Shown: positions 53,502-63,000 of the stretch, piece after piece
Layout of the letters: each line of letters starts with the position of its first letter
Numbering within the stretch: the first letter of the stretch is position 1
Assembly: GCF_013378075.1 (NCBI RefSeq)
Contig: NZ_CP051131.1
Span: 3,360,501-3,424,500 of the forward strand
Source of the DNA: Parasphingopyxis algicola
GTDB taxonomy: Bacteria; Pseudomonadota; Alphaproteobacteria; Sphingomonadales; Sphingomonadaceae
DNA: 64,000 bases
Direction of reading: 5' to 3'
The notes under the pieces: generated by a model
What the model saw: only the letters and a program-made list of their open reading frames with translations
What the model was told of the DNA's origin: nothing
Database searches by the model: none
Made by a program: the position numbers and the translations under genes

Positions 53502-56500
53502 ATGGCCGAAAAGAAGAAGAAAACCGCTACGGCAGGGGCTGCGGCGGCCAAGGGAGTAGATGGTCGTCTTGCGGGCAAGGTGGCGCTGATCACCGGCGCG
53601 GCCGGCAATCTCGGCGGCGAGATTGCCCGCGCCTATGCGCGCGAAGGCGCGACCGTGGTCATGACCGGGCGGACCAGGGACCGGATCGAGGCGGCGCGCG
53701 AAGCGGTGATCGCGGATACGGGCGTGGCGGCGGACAAGATCGATACGGCCATTCTCGACGGCGGCGATCCGGATTCGATCCGCGCAGCGATGGGAGAGAT
53801 CGAGAAGACGCACAGCCGGATCAATATCCTTGTCAACAATGCCGGATCGGCGGGTCCGAAACAGCTGCTCGAAAATGTGCCGCTGACCGCCGAAGAAATG
53901 GAGCAATGCGGGGATGCTGAAACGGTCGCCGATGCGATGCGCAACATTTTCGGCGTCACCTGGAACCTGACCCGGATTGCGGCGCCGCTGATCCCGGCCG
54001 GCGGTTCGGTCATCAACATTTCGACGATCTTCTCGCACACGCGCTATTATGGCCGCACGGCCTATGTCGTCCCCAAGGCCGCGCTCAACGCGCTGTCGCG
54101 GCGGCTGGCGGAAGAATGCGGGCCGCGCGGCATCCGCGTGAACACGGTTTTTCCCGGTCCCATCGAAAGCGACCGCATCCGGACCGTCTTTGCGGCGATG
54201 GACGAGCTGCAGGGGGACGAAGAGGGCGCGACGGCCGATCATTTCCAGGGCCGGATGTCGCTCAGCCGGTCGATCGGCGGCACGGAACCCAGGAAAACGC
54301 TGCCGCTGCCCGTCGATATCGCCGGTGCCTGCACCTTCCTCGCGAGCGAGGAATCGGCGGGGATGAACGGCAACGAGATCGACGTCACCCACGGCATGCG
54401 CGCGCGCAAGGATTCGCGGTCCACCTATCTCAATCGCCCCTCGATGCGCTCGCTGGACGGGGCCGGGCTCGCCGTGCTGATCGTTGCGGGCGAGGATTGG
54501 GAAGATGCACTGGAGATGGCGCGCATCCAGATCGCCTGCGGCGCCAAGGTGCTGCTCGGTCTGCCGCGCGCCGCCGATGTCGCCCAGGCCACGGCGCGGG
54601 TAATGGCGCACCCGGCCGGCGATGGGCTGACGATCGTCCGGCTCCGGCGCGCCGAAGCAACCGGGATGGAAGAGGTGCTGGCCGGTTACAGCGCCGAGCA
54701 TGGGCCGATCACCAGCGCCATCGTCCTGCCGCTGAAACCTGCGGGCTATTTCTCCGATCCGCTGCTCGAGGCCGATGACGAGACGGTCGATAGCTTCATG
54801 GACAACGAACTGGTCGGCGCCGTGGCGCTCGGCCGGACGCTGAGCCGCTACTGGAAGCTCCATCCCGACCTGCTCCAGGATCCCCGGTTCGTCTTCATGA
54901 CCAACAAGAGCGACGGCGGGGGCGATATCTACAGCAAGATCTACGGCGCAGGGATCGCCCAGCTGATCACCATCTGGCGCGACGAATCGCGGGTCGAACG
55001 CGAGCATGGCCGGATCGAACGGGCCGCCTGGGGCAATCTGATCGTTCGCCACACCAATGCCGAGGACGAAAACCTCCGGTTCTCCGGCGGCCATGCGACG
55101 CGTATCGTGTTCAAGGAACAGAAGATCGCGGAGACCAGGCTCTATCTGCCGGCAAATATCGGCGAGGAAGCGGGCGCGAGCAGCGCCATGGTCGGTTTCG
55201 CCGAAAACATCACCGGGCTGCATCTCGGGAAAGTTGCCTTCATCACCGGGGGATCGGCCGGGATCGGCGGCCAGGTTGCCCGATTGCTCGCGCTGGCCGG
55301 GGCCAGGGTGATGATGGTCGCGCGGCGCCGCGACCAGCTGGAGGCAGCGCGCGATCGTATCGTCGGCGAACTTCAGGATGTCGGCTTTTCGGGCGTCGAC
55401 CGGCGCGTGAAGTTCATCGCCGATGTCGATGTCAGCGATTTCGAATCGCTGCGCGCAGCGTTCGACGAGACGATGGAGACGTTCGGGCGCGTCGATTACC
55501 TCATCAACAATGCCGGTGTGGCCGGCGCGGAAGATATGGTCGTCGACATGGCGCTCGACGACTGGCGCTTCACGCTCGATGCCAACCTCGTCTCCAACTA
55601 TCTGCTCATGCACCATGCCGTGCCGTTCATGCGCGCGCAGCGCAGCGGCTATATCCTCAACGTTTCATCCTATTTCGGCGGCGAGAAATACCTCGCGGTC
55701 GCCTATCCCAACCGGGCCGATTATGCCGTGTCCAAGGCCGGTCAACGCGCCATGGTCGAGAGTTTCTCGCGCTTCCTCGGCCCGGAGATCCAGTGCAACG
55801 CCATCGCCCCCGGGCCGGTCGCCGGCGATCGGCTGGCCGGCACCGGCGGCAAGCCCGGCCTGTTCAAGCGCCGCGCGCGCCTGATCCTCGAAAACAAGCG
55901 GCTCAACGCGATCTACGCGGCGGTCATCCGGGCCGTGCGCGAAGGCGCCGATGTCGATCATGTGCTCGGCCGGCTGATGCGCAACGACATCGCCTATCTG
56001 TCGCACGACAAAGAAACGCCCGAAGCGCTGCGCAAGCTCGTACTCGATTGCGCGCGCGACGGCGACGGCACATGCAGCTGGGACCGGTTCCTGATGACGC
56101 CGGAACTGGCCGCGCGCCTGCTGAGGCGAGTCAATACCGGCGGCTATTTGCTCGACCTCCCGCAATGGGCCGACCGCGCTGATAATGGCGAGGACTGGCT
56201 CGCAATCGGCCCGCCGGAAGAGATTCCATTTCTGCCGCAACAGCGCATCGAGGAGGATGCCGAGAAAATCGGCAAGGGCGTGACATCCCAACTCCATCTC
56301 GGCGCAATGCCGACCGAAGCCGATGTCGCGCAGGCGACCGTCTTCTATCTCGCCGATCGCGCGGTCAGCGGCGAGACGTTCATGCCCTCGGGTGGCCTGG
56401 CGGTCGAACGCTCGACCGTGGAACGCGAGATGTTCGGCAGTCCCAAGGCGGAGCGTCTGGACGCCATGAAGGGCAAGACGGTCTGGATCGTCTGCCAGCA

Positions 56501-57182
56501 TCTGACCGACTATATCGCGGCAACGGTGCGGCGCCTGATCGGCGACCTCGGAGTGGCGAATGTGGTCCTGCTGACGCAAAGCAAGACCGGCGGCCAGGCG
56601 ATCATCAACAAGCTGGGCGATTGCCCGGCCGACGATGTGCATACGATCGTTGCCGGCGAGGATATCGAACCGGCCATGGATGAAGCATTGCAAAAATGGG
56701 GACGTCCGGCGACCGTCGTGTCGATGCCCTATGAAGGTCTGCCGGACCGACTGTTCGAGAGCAGCGAACCGCTGTCACCGGAGGATTTTCGGCATGTGGT
56801 CGAGCAGAATCTCACCCATCATTTCCGGGTCTCGCGCAAGGCGTCGCTCTATGACGGATGCCAACTGGTCCTGGTTTCGCCCGATGTGCCCTTCGGCAAG
56901 AAAGGACCTGCTTTCGCGCTCGCCAACTTCATCAAGACGACGCTCCACGCGTTCACCGCCACACTCGCGGTCGAGAATGAACGGCTGGTTCACGACGTCG
57001 CCACGAACCAGATCAATCTCACGCGGCGCGTCCGGTCCGAAGAACCGCGTAACGAGGAAGAACATCAGGAAGAACTGGCGCGCTTCGCCCGGGCGATCCT
57101 CCTGGTCGGCGCGCCCCTGCCGGATGCGGAGGATTCGCGCTACCGCTCGAGAATCTATCGCGGTACGTCGATGACGGTATGA
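53502..57182 (+). CDS. mcr: Bifunctional malonyl-CoA reductase (3-hydroxypropionate-forming)
   Basis: The 1226-residue protein contains two SDR halves. The first has TGAAGNLGGEIARA near residue 32 and TAYVVPKAALNAL with its catalytic Tyr/Lys near 186; the second has TGGSAGIGGQVARL near 581 and ADYAVSKAG near 741. Length and layout match Chloroflexus aurantiacus Mcr, where the C-terminal half reduces malonyl-CoA to malonate semialdehyde and the N-terminal half reduces this to 3-hydroxypropionate, both with NADPH. The N-terminus is Lys-rich (MAEKKKKTATA). ATG 53502 follows GAAGG. With propionyl-CoA synthase upstream, it forms the reductive arm of the 3-hydroxypropionate pathway. Confidence 0.92.
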   Translation: MAEKKKKTATAGAAAAKGVDGRLAGKVALITGAAGNLGGEIARAYAREGATVVMTGRTRDRIEAAREAVIADTGVAADKIDTAILDGGDPDSIRAAMGEIEKTHSRINILVNNAGSAGPKQLLENVPLTAEEMEQCGDAETVADAMRNIFGVTWNLTRIAAPLIPAGGSVINISTIFSHTRYYGRTAYVVPKAALNALSRRLAEECGPRGIRVNTVFPGPIESDRIRTVFAAMDELQGDEEGATADHFQGRMSLSRSIGGTEPRKTLPLPVDIAGACTFLASEESAGMNGNEIDVTHGMRARKDSRSTYLNRPSMRSLDGAGLAVLIVAGEDWEDALEMARIQIACGAKVLLGLPRAADVAQATARVMAHPAGDGLTIVRLRRAEATGMEEVLAGYSAEHGPITSAIVLPLKPAGYFSDPLLEADDETVDSFMDNELVGAVALGRTLSRYWKLHPDLLQDPRFVFMTNKSDGGGDIYSKIYGAGIAQLITIWRDESRVEREHGRIERAAWGNLIVRHTNAEDENLRFSGGHATRIVFKEQKIAETRLYLPANIGEEAGASSAMVGFAENITGLHLGKVAFITGGSAGIGGQVARLLALAGARVMMVARRRDQLEAARDRIVGELQDVGFSGVDRRVKFIADVDVSDFESLRAAFDETMETFGRVDYLINNAGVAGAEDMVVDMALDDWRFTLDANLVSNYLLMHHAVPFMRAQRSGYILNVSSYFGGEKYLAVAYPNRADYAVSKAGQRAMVESFSRFLGPEIQCNAIAPGPVAGDRLAGTGGKPGLFKRRARLILENKRLNAIYAAVIRAVREGADVDHVLGRLMRNDIAYLSHDKETPEALRKLVLDCARDGDGTCSWDRFLMTPELAARLLRRVNTGGYLLDLPQWADRADNGEDWLAIGPPEEIPFLPQQRIEEDAEKIGKGVTSQLHLGAMPTEADVAQATVFYLADRAVSGETFMPSGGLAVERSTVEREMFGSPKAERLDAMKGKTVWIVCQHLTDYIAATVRRLIGDLGVANVVLLTQSKTGGQAIINKLGDCPADDVHTIVAGEDIEPAMDEALQKWGRPATVVSMPYEGLPDRLFESSEPLSPEDFRHVVEQNLTHHFRVSRKASLYDGCQLVLVSPDVPFGKKGPAFALANFIKTTLHAFTATLAVENERLVHDVATNQINLTRRVRSEEPRNEEEHQEELARFARAILLVGAPLPDAEDSRYRSRIYRGTSMTV

Positions 57183-57263
57183 TCGCCGAATGAGGCTGCG
57201 GAACCAGGCCTCGGCATCTCCATTTTCTGCGTGATGCGAAATTGTCCGGACGAGCCGGGCGGC

Positions 57264-57291
57264 TTGACTCGGGCCCTGTTTTCGCCAGAAT
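57264..57291 (+). promoter_or_regulatory. Putative imuA promoter (-35/-10)
   Basis: TTGACT (57264-57269) and CAGAAT (57286-57291) are separated by 16 bases, 5/6 and 4/6 matches to a housekeeping-type promoter. The LexA box starts two bases after it, so LexA would cover the transcription start. Confidence 0.45.
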
Positions 57292-57292
57292 A

Positions 57293-57307
57293 GAACAAAA
57301 CAAGAAC
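57293..57307 (+). promoter_or_regulatory. LexA box GAAC-N7-GAAC
   Basis: GAAC at 57293-57296 and 57304-57307 with exactly seven bases between them match the alphaproteobacterial SOS operator (direct repeat GTTC/GAAC-N7). It ends four bases before the imuA ATG. Confidence 0.85.
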
Positions 57308-57311
57308 AGTT

Positions 57312-58163
57312 ATGCGCGAGTCGGCTCAAATCCTCTCCGCGCTTCGGGCGCGCCTGGCGGACCATGGGGCCGGCGGTGGGCAGGAAGGCGCGTCCGGTAT
57401 CATGGCCTTGGGTCATGCGCCGCTCGACGCCTATCTCGATGGAGGTTTGCGGCGTGGACAGCTGCACGAAATATTCGCGGAAGACGCCGAGGATGGCGGC
57501 GCGGCGGCCGGTTTCGCCGCGATGCTCGGTATCCTCGCGCAAAACGGGGAAGGGGGCGGGGGAAAGCCCCTGCTCTGGCTGCGGACCGAAGAGGCGCAGT
57601 GGCGCGGCGGGCGGTTCCATGCCGCTGGCCTGGCCGAGCTGGGCGGCGACCCGGCCGCGCTCATCCTCGCCACCGTTCCCGACACGCTGGCCCTGCTCCG
57701 CGCCGTCGCAGATGCGCTGCGCTGTGCCGGGCTTGGCGCGGTAGTCGCCGAATGCTGGGGAAATCCGCATCTGCTGGACCTGATGGCGAGCCGCCGGCTG
57801 ACCCTCGCGGCCGAGCGGTCGGGCGTCACGGCGCTGATGCTGCGCCCGGGCGGCGCCCCGGCGCCGAGCACTGCCGATACGCGCTGGTCGGTGCGCGCCG
57901 CGCCGTCCCGTCCGCTTCCCGCCAATGCCCCCGGAACCCCGGCCTTCGACCTGACCCTGCTGCGCCGCCGCGCCGGACCCGCCGGGCAAAGCTGGCGACT
58001 GGAATGGGATCGTGACCGGCGACGCTTCATCGAACCGGACTCTGGAGCAATCCGGGAACCGGCCGGGCAGGCGGACCGGCAGCCGGCGCTTCCTGGCCCT
58101 CTGGTTTCCCTACCTGCCGGCCGACAGGTTGCGGATTTGCGGCGCCTTGCCGCCGGCGCCTGA
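57312..58163 (+). CDS. imuA: ImuA SOS mutagenesis protein (RecA-like)
   Basis: The 283-residue protein matches ImuA: APLDAYLDGGLRRGQLHEIFAED is the family's degenerate P-loop segment near residue 40, followed by LLWLRTEEAQWRGGRFHAAGLAELG and LTLAAERSGVTALML. ImuA works with ImuB and DnaE2 in error-prone repair of DNA damage. No strong ribosome binding site is present; the leader would be about 14 bases if the promoter upstream is right. Its 3' end overlaps imuB by 152 bases. Confidence 0.85.
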   Translation: MRESAQILSALRARLADHGAGGGQEGASGIMALGHAPLDAYLDGGLRRGQLHEIFAEDAEDGGAAAGFAAMLGILAQNGEGGGGKPLLWLRTEEAQWRGGRFHAAGLAELGGDPAALILATVPDTLALLRAVADALRCAGLGAVVAECWGNPHLLDLMASRRLTLAAERSGVTALMLRPGGAPAPSTADTRWSVRAAPSRPLPANAPGTPAFDLTLLRRRAGPAGQSWRLEWDRDRRRFIEPDSGAIREPAGQADRQPALPGPLVSLPAGRQVADLRRLAAGA

Positions 58164-59646
58164 GGGGCCGTTCGCTTCCGTCGAAAAGGTGAAGGGGGCG
58201 ATGCGCCTCATGGCGGTCAATCCGGTCGCCGAAGCGCTGGGCCTCGCGCCCGAACTCGCGCCCGACCTCGCCTTGGCCGATGCGCGGGCGCGGGTGCCCG
58301 ACCTCGCCGTGCACGATCACGATCCGCCGGCCGATGCGAACTGGCTCGACCGGCTGGCCCGGGACTGTGTGCGCTATACGCCGATGGTGGCGGCCGATCC
58401 GCCCGCCGGGCTGCTGCTCGATATCACGGGCTGCGCGCATCTGTTCGGCGGCGAGGAGGCGCTGGCAAGGACGGTGACGGCGCGGTTCGAAAAGTTGGGC
58501 ATGACCGTCCGTCCCGCGCGCGGATCGACCGCCCGGGCCGCCCATGCGCTGGCCCGGCACGGCGGGGGGGAAGGCATAGATGAGGGGGCCGCGATCCGGC
58601 GCTTGCCGGTCGCCGCGCTGGAGCTCGATCCCGAAAGCGATCTCGGATTGCGCCGCGCGGGCCTCAAGACGGTCGGCGCGGTGGCGGACCGGCCGCGCGC
58701 AGCGATCGCGGCGCGGTTCGGGGCGGCGGCGGTGCTGGCGCTGGAGCGGCTGCTGGGAGAGGCGGACAGCCCGCTCGATCCCGAGTACCGCCAGCCGCCC
58801 ATCCGGGTCGTGCGCCGTTTCGCCGAACCCGTGGCGAACAGCGAGTATGCGCTGGCCGTGCTGGCGGAATTGCTTGCCGAGGCCATCACAGAGCTGGCCA
58901 AGCGCGATCGCGGCGGGCGGCGCTTCGCGGCGCTGTTTCACCGGACCGACGGCCGCACCCGGACGCTCCGTGTCGAAACCGGCCTGCCGACGCGCGATCT
59001 TGCGGCGATCCGGCGGCTTTTCGACGAGCGGATCGAAACGCTGACCGATCCGCTCGATCCGGGTTTCGGCTTTGATTGCGTCGAGCTGGCGGTGCCCGTG
59101 ACCGAACCGCTCGCGCCGAGCCAGCCGGGCCTGGAAGGCGGGACGGGGAAAGGCCGGGAAGCGCAGGACGGAGCGGTCGCCGAACTGCTCGACCGGCTGA
59201 GTACGCGGTTCGGGCGTGACCGGCTGCACCGTTTCCACCCCGGCTATACGCATATTCCCGAACAGGGGCAGATCGCTATGCCCGCCGTCGAAGCCGCTGT
59301 GCCCATGGCCTGGCCCGCACCCGAACCCGGCGAGCCGCCCGCGCGGCCCCTGCAGCTGTTCGACCCGCCCGAGCCGATCAGCGTGATCGCCGAGGTGCCG
59401 GACGGGCCGCCCTATCGCTTCCGCTGGCGGCGCAAGCTGCGCGAGGTGACGCGCTACGAGGGCCCCGAGCGCATCGCCTCGGAATGGTGGCACGGCAGCC
59501 GCGATCCTCTGGGTCGCACCCGGCTGACGCGCGACTATTACCGGATCGAGGATGTAGCGGGGCGGCGCTACTGGATATTCCGCCACGGCCTGTTCGGGCG
59601 GGAGAAGGCCGATCCGCGCTGGTATCTGCACGGGCTGTTCGCATGA
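58012..59646 (+). CDS. imuB: ImuB, catalytically inactive Y-family polymerase homologue
   Basis: The 544-residue protein starts from a GTG at 58012 and reads RFLALWFPYLPADRLRI near residue 26, the ImuB N-terminal segment that replaces the catalytic acidic motif of DinB-type polymerases. PPAGLLLDITGCAHLFGGEEAL near residue 132 and the C-terminal RWRRKLREVTRYEGPERIASEWW are typical. ImuB links DnaE2 to the beta clamp and itself lacks activity. No other in-frame start precedes RFLALW, so the 152-base overlap with imuA appears real. dnaE2 follows after 355 bases containing palindromic repeats. Confidence 0.85.
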   Translation: MTGDASSNRTLEQSGNRPGRRTGSRRFLALWFPYLPADRLRICGALPPAPEGPFASVEKVKGAMRLMAVNPVAEALGLAPELAPDLALADARARVPDLAVHDHDPPADANWLDRLARDCVRYTPMVAADPPAGLLLDITGCAHLFGGEEALARTVTARFEKLGMTVRPARGSTARAAHALARHGGGEGIDEGAAIRRLPVAALELDPESDLGLRRAGLKTVGAVADRPRAAIAARFGAAAVLALERLLGEADSPLDPEYRQPPIRVVRRFAEPVANSEYALAVLAELLAEAITELAKRDRGGRRFAALFHRTDGRTRTLRVETGLPTRDLAAIRRLFDERIETLTDPLDPGFGFDCVELAVPVTEPLAPSQPGLEGGTGKGREAQDGAVAELLDRLSTRFGRDRLHRFHPGYTHIPEQGQIAMPAVEAAVPMAWPAPEPGEPPARPLQLFDPPEPISVIAEVPDGPPYRFRWRRKLREVTRYEGPERIASEWWHGSRDPLGRTRLTRDYYRIEDVAGRRYWIFRHGLFGREKADPRWYLHGLFA

Positions 59647-59676
59647 GGAGGTCACGATCGGGACTGCCCCTTAAAT

Positions 59677-59838
59677 CCCTCTCCCCCTTCAAGGGGGTGT
59701 GTCGGCCTAACTGCAGGATTGGAATGCCCCCGGCATTTCAAAGATCGTGCCGGGGGCACGATCGACCTGTAGTTCGACCGACACAGATACGGAGCGTTAG
59801 CGAAGCTAGTGAGCTTACGCGCAGTTGGAGAGGGGGTG
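59677..59838. repeat. Nested palindromic repeat block between imuB and dnaE2
   Basis: Inner arms TGCCCCCGGCA (59725-59735) and TGCCGGGGGCA (59748-59758) are perfect reverse complements with a 12-base loop. Around them, 59698-59717 and 59766-59785 are complementary at 17 of 20 positions, making an 88-base MITE-like element. Outside this lie CCCTCTCCCCC (59677-59687) and GGAGAGGGGG (59827-59836), partly complementary. The block is non-coding and probably a mobile or REP-like repeat. Confidence 0.65.
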
Positions 59839-59927
59839 GCGCTTGCACAGCAAGCGCGCGCAGCAAAGCTGCGCTCCCCCCTCACCCAGCTCCGTCTAAA
59901 TTCGCTACGCTCATTAAGCCTACACAT

Positions 59928-59959
59928 CCCTCTCCCCCCGCATCAGCGGGGGGAGAGGG
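59928..59959. repeat. 14-bp perfect hairpin upstream of dnaE2
   Basis: CCCTCTCCCCCCGC (59928-59941) and GCGGGGGGAGAGGG (59946-59959) flank a 4-base loop. No T-run follows, so it is not a standard terminator. It ends 42 bases before the dnaE2 GTG and may affect its expression or be part of the neighbouring repeat block. Confidence 0.7.
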
Positions 59960-60001
59960 GAATAAGGGCCGGTCCGCCCCCTATGTCCCCGAGGCCATCT
60001 C

Positions 60002-63000
60002 GTGACCGGCTTCGCCGAGCTCGCCGCCGCGACCAACTATTCCTTCCTGCGCGGAGCCTCGCATCCGGGCGAGATGGTCGGGCAGGCGATCGCGCTGGGC
60101 ATGGCCGGCATCGGCATTGCCGACCGCAATACGGTGGCCGGCGTCGTCCGCGCGCATGTCGCGTTGCGAAACGCGCTGGAGGATCTGCCCGAGAATGAGC
60201 GCGCCGCCTTTCCGTTCCGGCTCGTCGTCGGGGCGCGGCTCGTTTTCGTCGACGGGACACCCGACATCATCGCCTATCCTGCGACGCGCCATGGCTGGGG
60301 GCGGCTTACCCGGCTGCTGACGGTCGGCAACCGGCGGGCGGAGAAAGGCGATTGCCTGCTCCAGCTCAAAGATTTGCTCGACCATTGCGAGGATCTGTTG
60401 CTGATCGCGATGGCCAAGGAAGGAGAGAGAGGCGAAGAAGACGAGATCGCGCTGCGCTGCCTGGCCGACACGGCGCCGGGCGCGCTCTGGATCGGCGCCA
60501 CCATGCCGCGCAGCGGGCGCGATCATCGGAAACTGGAGAAGCTGGCGGCCTTCGCCGCGCGCCTCGATCTGCCGATGCTCGCGACCAACGATGCGCTCTA
60601 CGCGACGCCGCAGCATCGGCAGCTGCATGATGTCCTCACCTGTATCCGCGAGGGCACGACCATTGCCCATGCTGGAAAATTGCTCGCCGCCAATGCCGAG
60701 CGGCATCTGAAACCGCCCGACGAGATGGCGCGGCTGTTCCGCGACTATCCGGAGGCGATAACGGCGACCACCGATCTGCTGTCCCGCATCACCTTCACCC
60801 TGGACGACCTGCGCTACGAATATCCGCACGAGCCGGTGCCCGAAGGCTGGGCCCCGCAGGACTGGCTCGAACATATCGTCCTCGAGGCGGCGCATGCGCG
60901 CTATGGCGACACCATCCCGCCCGAGGCGCAACAGCTGATCGACGAGGAATTCTCGCTGATCCGCGACCAGGAATACGCCTATTATTTCCTCACCGTGCAC
61001 GATGTGGTGAAATTCGCGCGCGCGCAGGATCCGCCGATCCTCTGTCAGGGGCGGGGGTCGGCCGCCAATTCTATGGTCTGCTTCCTGCTCGGCATCACCT
61101 CGGTCGATCCGGTCCGCTACAATCTGCTCTTTTCCCGCTTCGTATCGCGCGAGCGCAAGGAACCGCCCGATATCGATGTCGATTTCGAGCATGAGCGGCG
61201 CGAGGAGGTGATGCAGTATATCTATCGCCGCTATGGCCGCGAGCGGGCGGGGATCGCCGCGACCGTCATCCATTACCGGCCGAGAAGCGCGGTCCGCGAG
61301 GTCGGCAAGGCGCTGGGCCTGTCGGAGGACGTGACCAGCCAGCTCGTAAGCACGGTCTGGGGCAGCTATTCGCGCGAGATGCAGGCGGAACGGATCGCGG
61401 AGACCGGCTTCAGCCTCGACAATCCGGAGATCGCGCGATTGAAGGCGCTGGTCGACCAGGTCCTCGAATTTCCGCGCCATCTCTCCCAGCATGTCGGCGG
61501 CTATGTGCTGACCGAGGGGCGGCTCGACGAGCTGGTGCCGATCCACAATGGCGCGATGGAGGACCGCACCTTCATCGAATGGGACAAGGACGATATCGAC
61601 GCGCTCGGCCTGATGAAGGTCGATATCCTCGCGCTCGGCATGCTGACCTGCATCCGGAAAAGCTTCGATCTGATGCGGCTGCACGGGCTCGGCGACTATG
61701 AGCTCGATACGATCCAGCACGAGGACCCGGCGGTCTACGACATGCTCTGCGAGGGCGACAGTATCGGCGTCTTCCAGGTCGAGAGCCGGGCGCAGATCAA
61801 CATGCTGCCGCGGCTGAAACCGCGCATATTCTACGATCTCGTCATCCAGGTCGCGATCGTCCGGCCCGGGCCGATCGAGGGCGATATGGTCCATCCCTAT
61901 CTGCGGCGCAGGGCCGGGGTGGAGAAGGTCCATTTTCCCTCGCCCAAACCGCCCCTCGATCCGGACGAGCTGAAGGGCGTGCTCGGCAAGACCAAGGGCG
62001 TGCCGCTGTTCCAGGAACAGGCGATGAAGCTCGCCATCGTCGCCGCCGATTTCTCGCCCGAGGACGCCAATCGCCTGCGCCGCGCCATGGCGACCTTCCG
62101 CAATGTCGGGACGATCGACCAGTTCGAGAAGAAGATGATCGAGGGGATGGCGGCGCGCGGCTATGAACGCGATTTCGCCGAGCGCTGTTTCCGGCAGATC
62201 GAAGGGTTCGGCAGCTATGGCTTTCCCGAGAGCCACGCGCTCTCCTTCGCCCGGCTGGTCTACGTCTCGAGCTGGATCAAATGCCATCATCCGGCGGTCT
62301 TCACCTGCGCGCTCCTGAATTCGCAGCCGATGGGCTTTTACGCGCCGGCCCAGCTCGTCCGCGATCTGCGCGAGCATGGCGGCGCGGTGCGCGCGGTCGA
62401 TATCAATGCCAGCAACTGGGACAACAGCCTTGAATCGACGGGGGAGGGCACGCTCGCGCTGCGCCTCGGTTTGCGCCAGATCGACGGGTTTCGCGAAGAA
62501 TGGGCGGAGCGGGTCGAGGCAGCGCGCGGGCAACGGCTATTCGCCGGGATCGAGGACCTTGCCCGCCGCGCGAACCTGCCGCGCCGCGCGCTGCGTCTGC
62601 TCGCCGATGCCGATGCCTGTCGCTCGATCGGCAAGGACCGTCGCGACGCCTTGTGGGAGGTCCGCCGCATGCCAGGTGGCGAGCTTCCGCTTTTCGCCTA
62701 TGCCGATATGCGCGAACTTCGGGAAGAACCCGATCCGAAACTCCCCGCCATGCAACCCGCCGAACATGTCGTCGCCGATTACCAGACGCTTCGGCTTTCA
62801 TTGAAAGCACATCCGATGACGTTCCTCCGCCCGCTGTTCGATCGCGAGAAGGTGTTGAGCTGCGCGGCCGTCAACGCGGCGAAGGACGGGGCCAGGGTCA
62901 GGGCGGCCGGCGTCGTCCTGATCCGTCAGCGGCCGGGCAAGGGGAACGCTATCTTCATCACGATCGAGGACGAGACCGGCATCGTCAACGCTTTGCTCTG

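Noticed and set aside
59928-59959. Intrinsic terminator after imuB
   Set aside because: The stem is strong but no T-run follows and the distance from the imuB stop is 282 bases.
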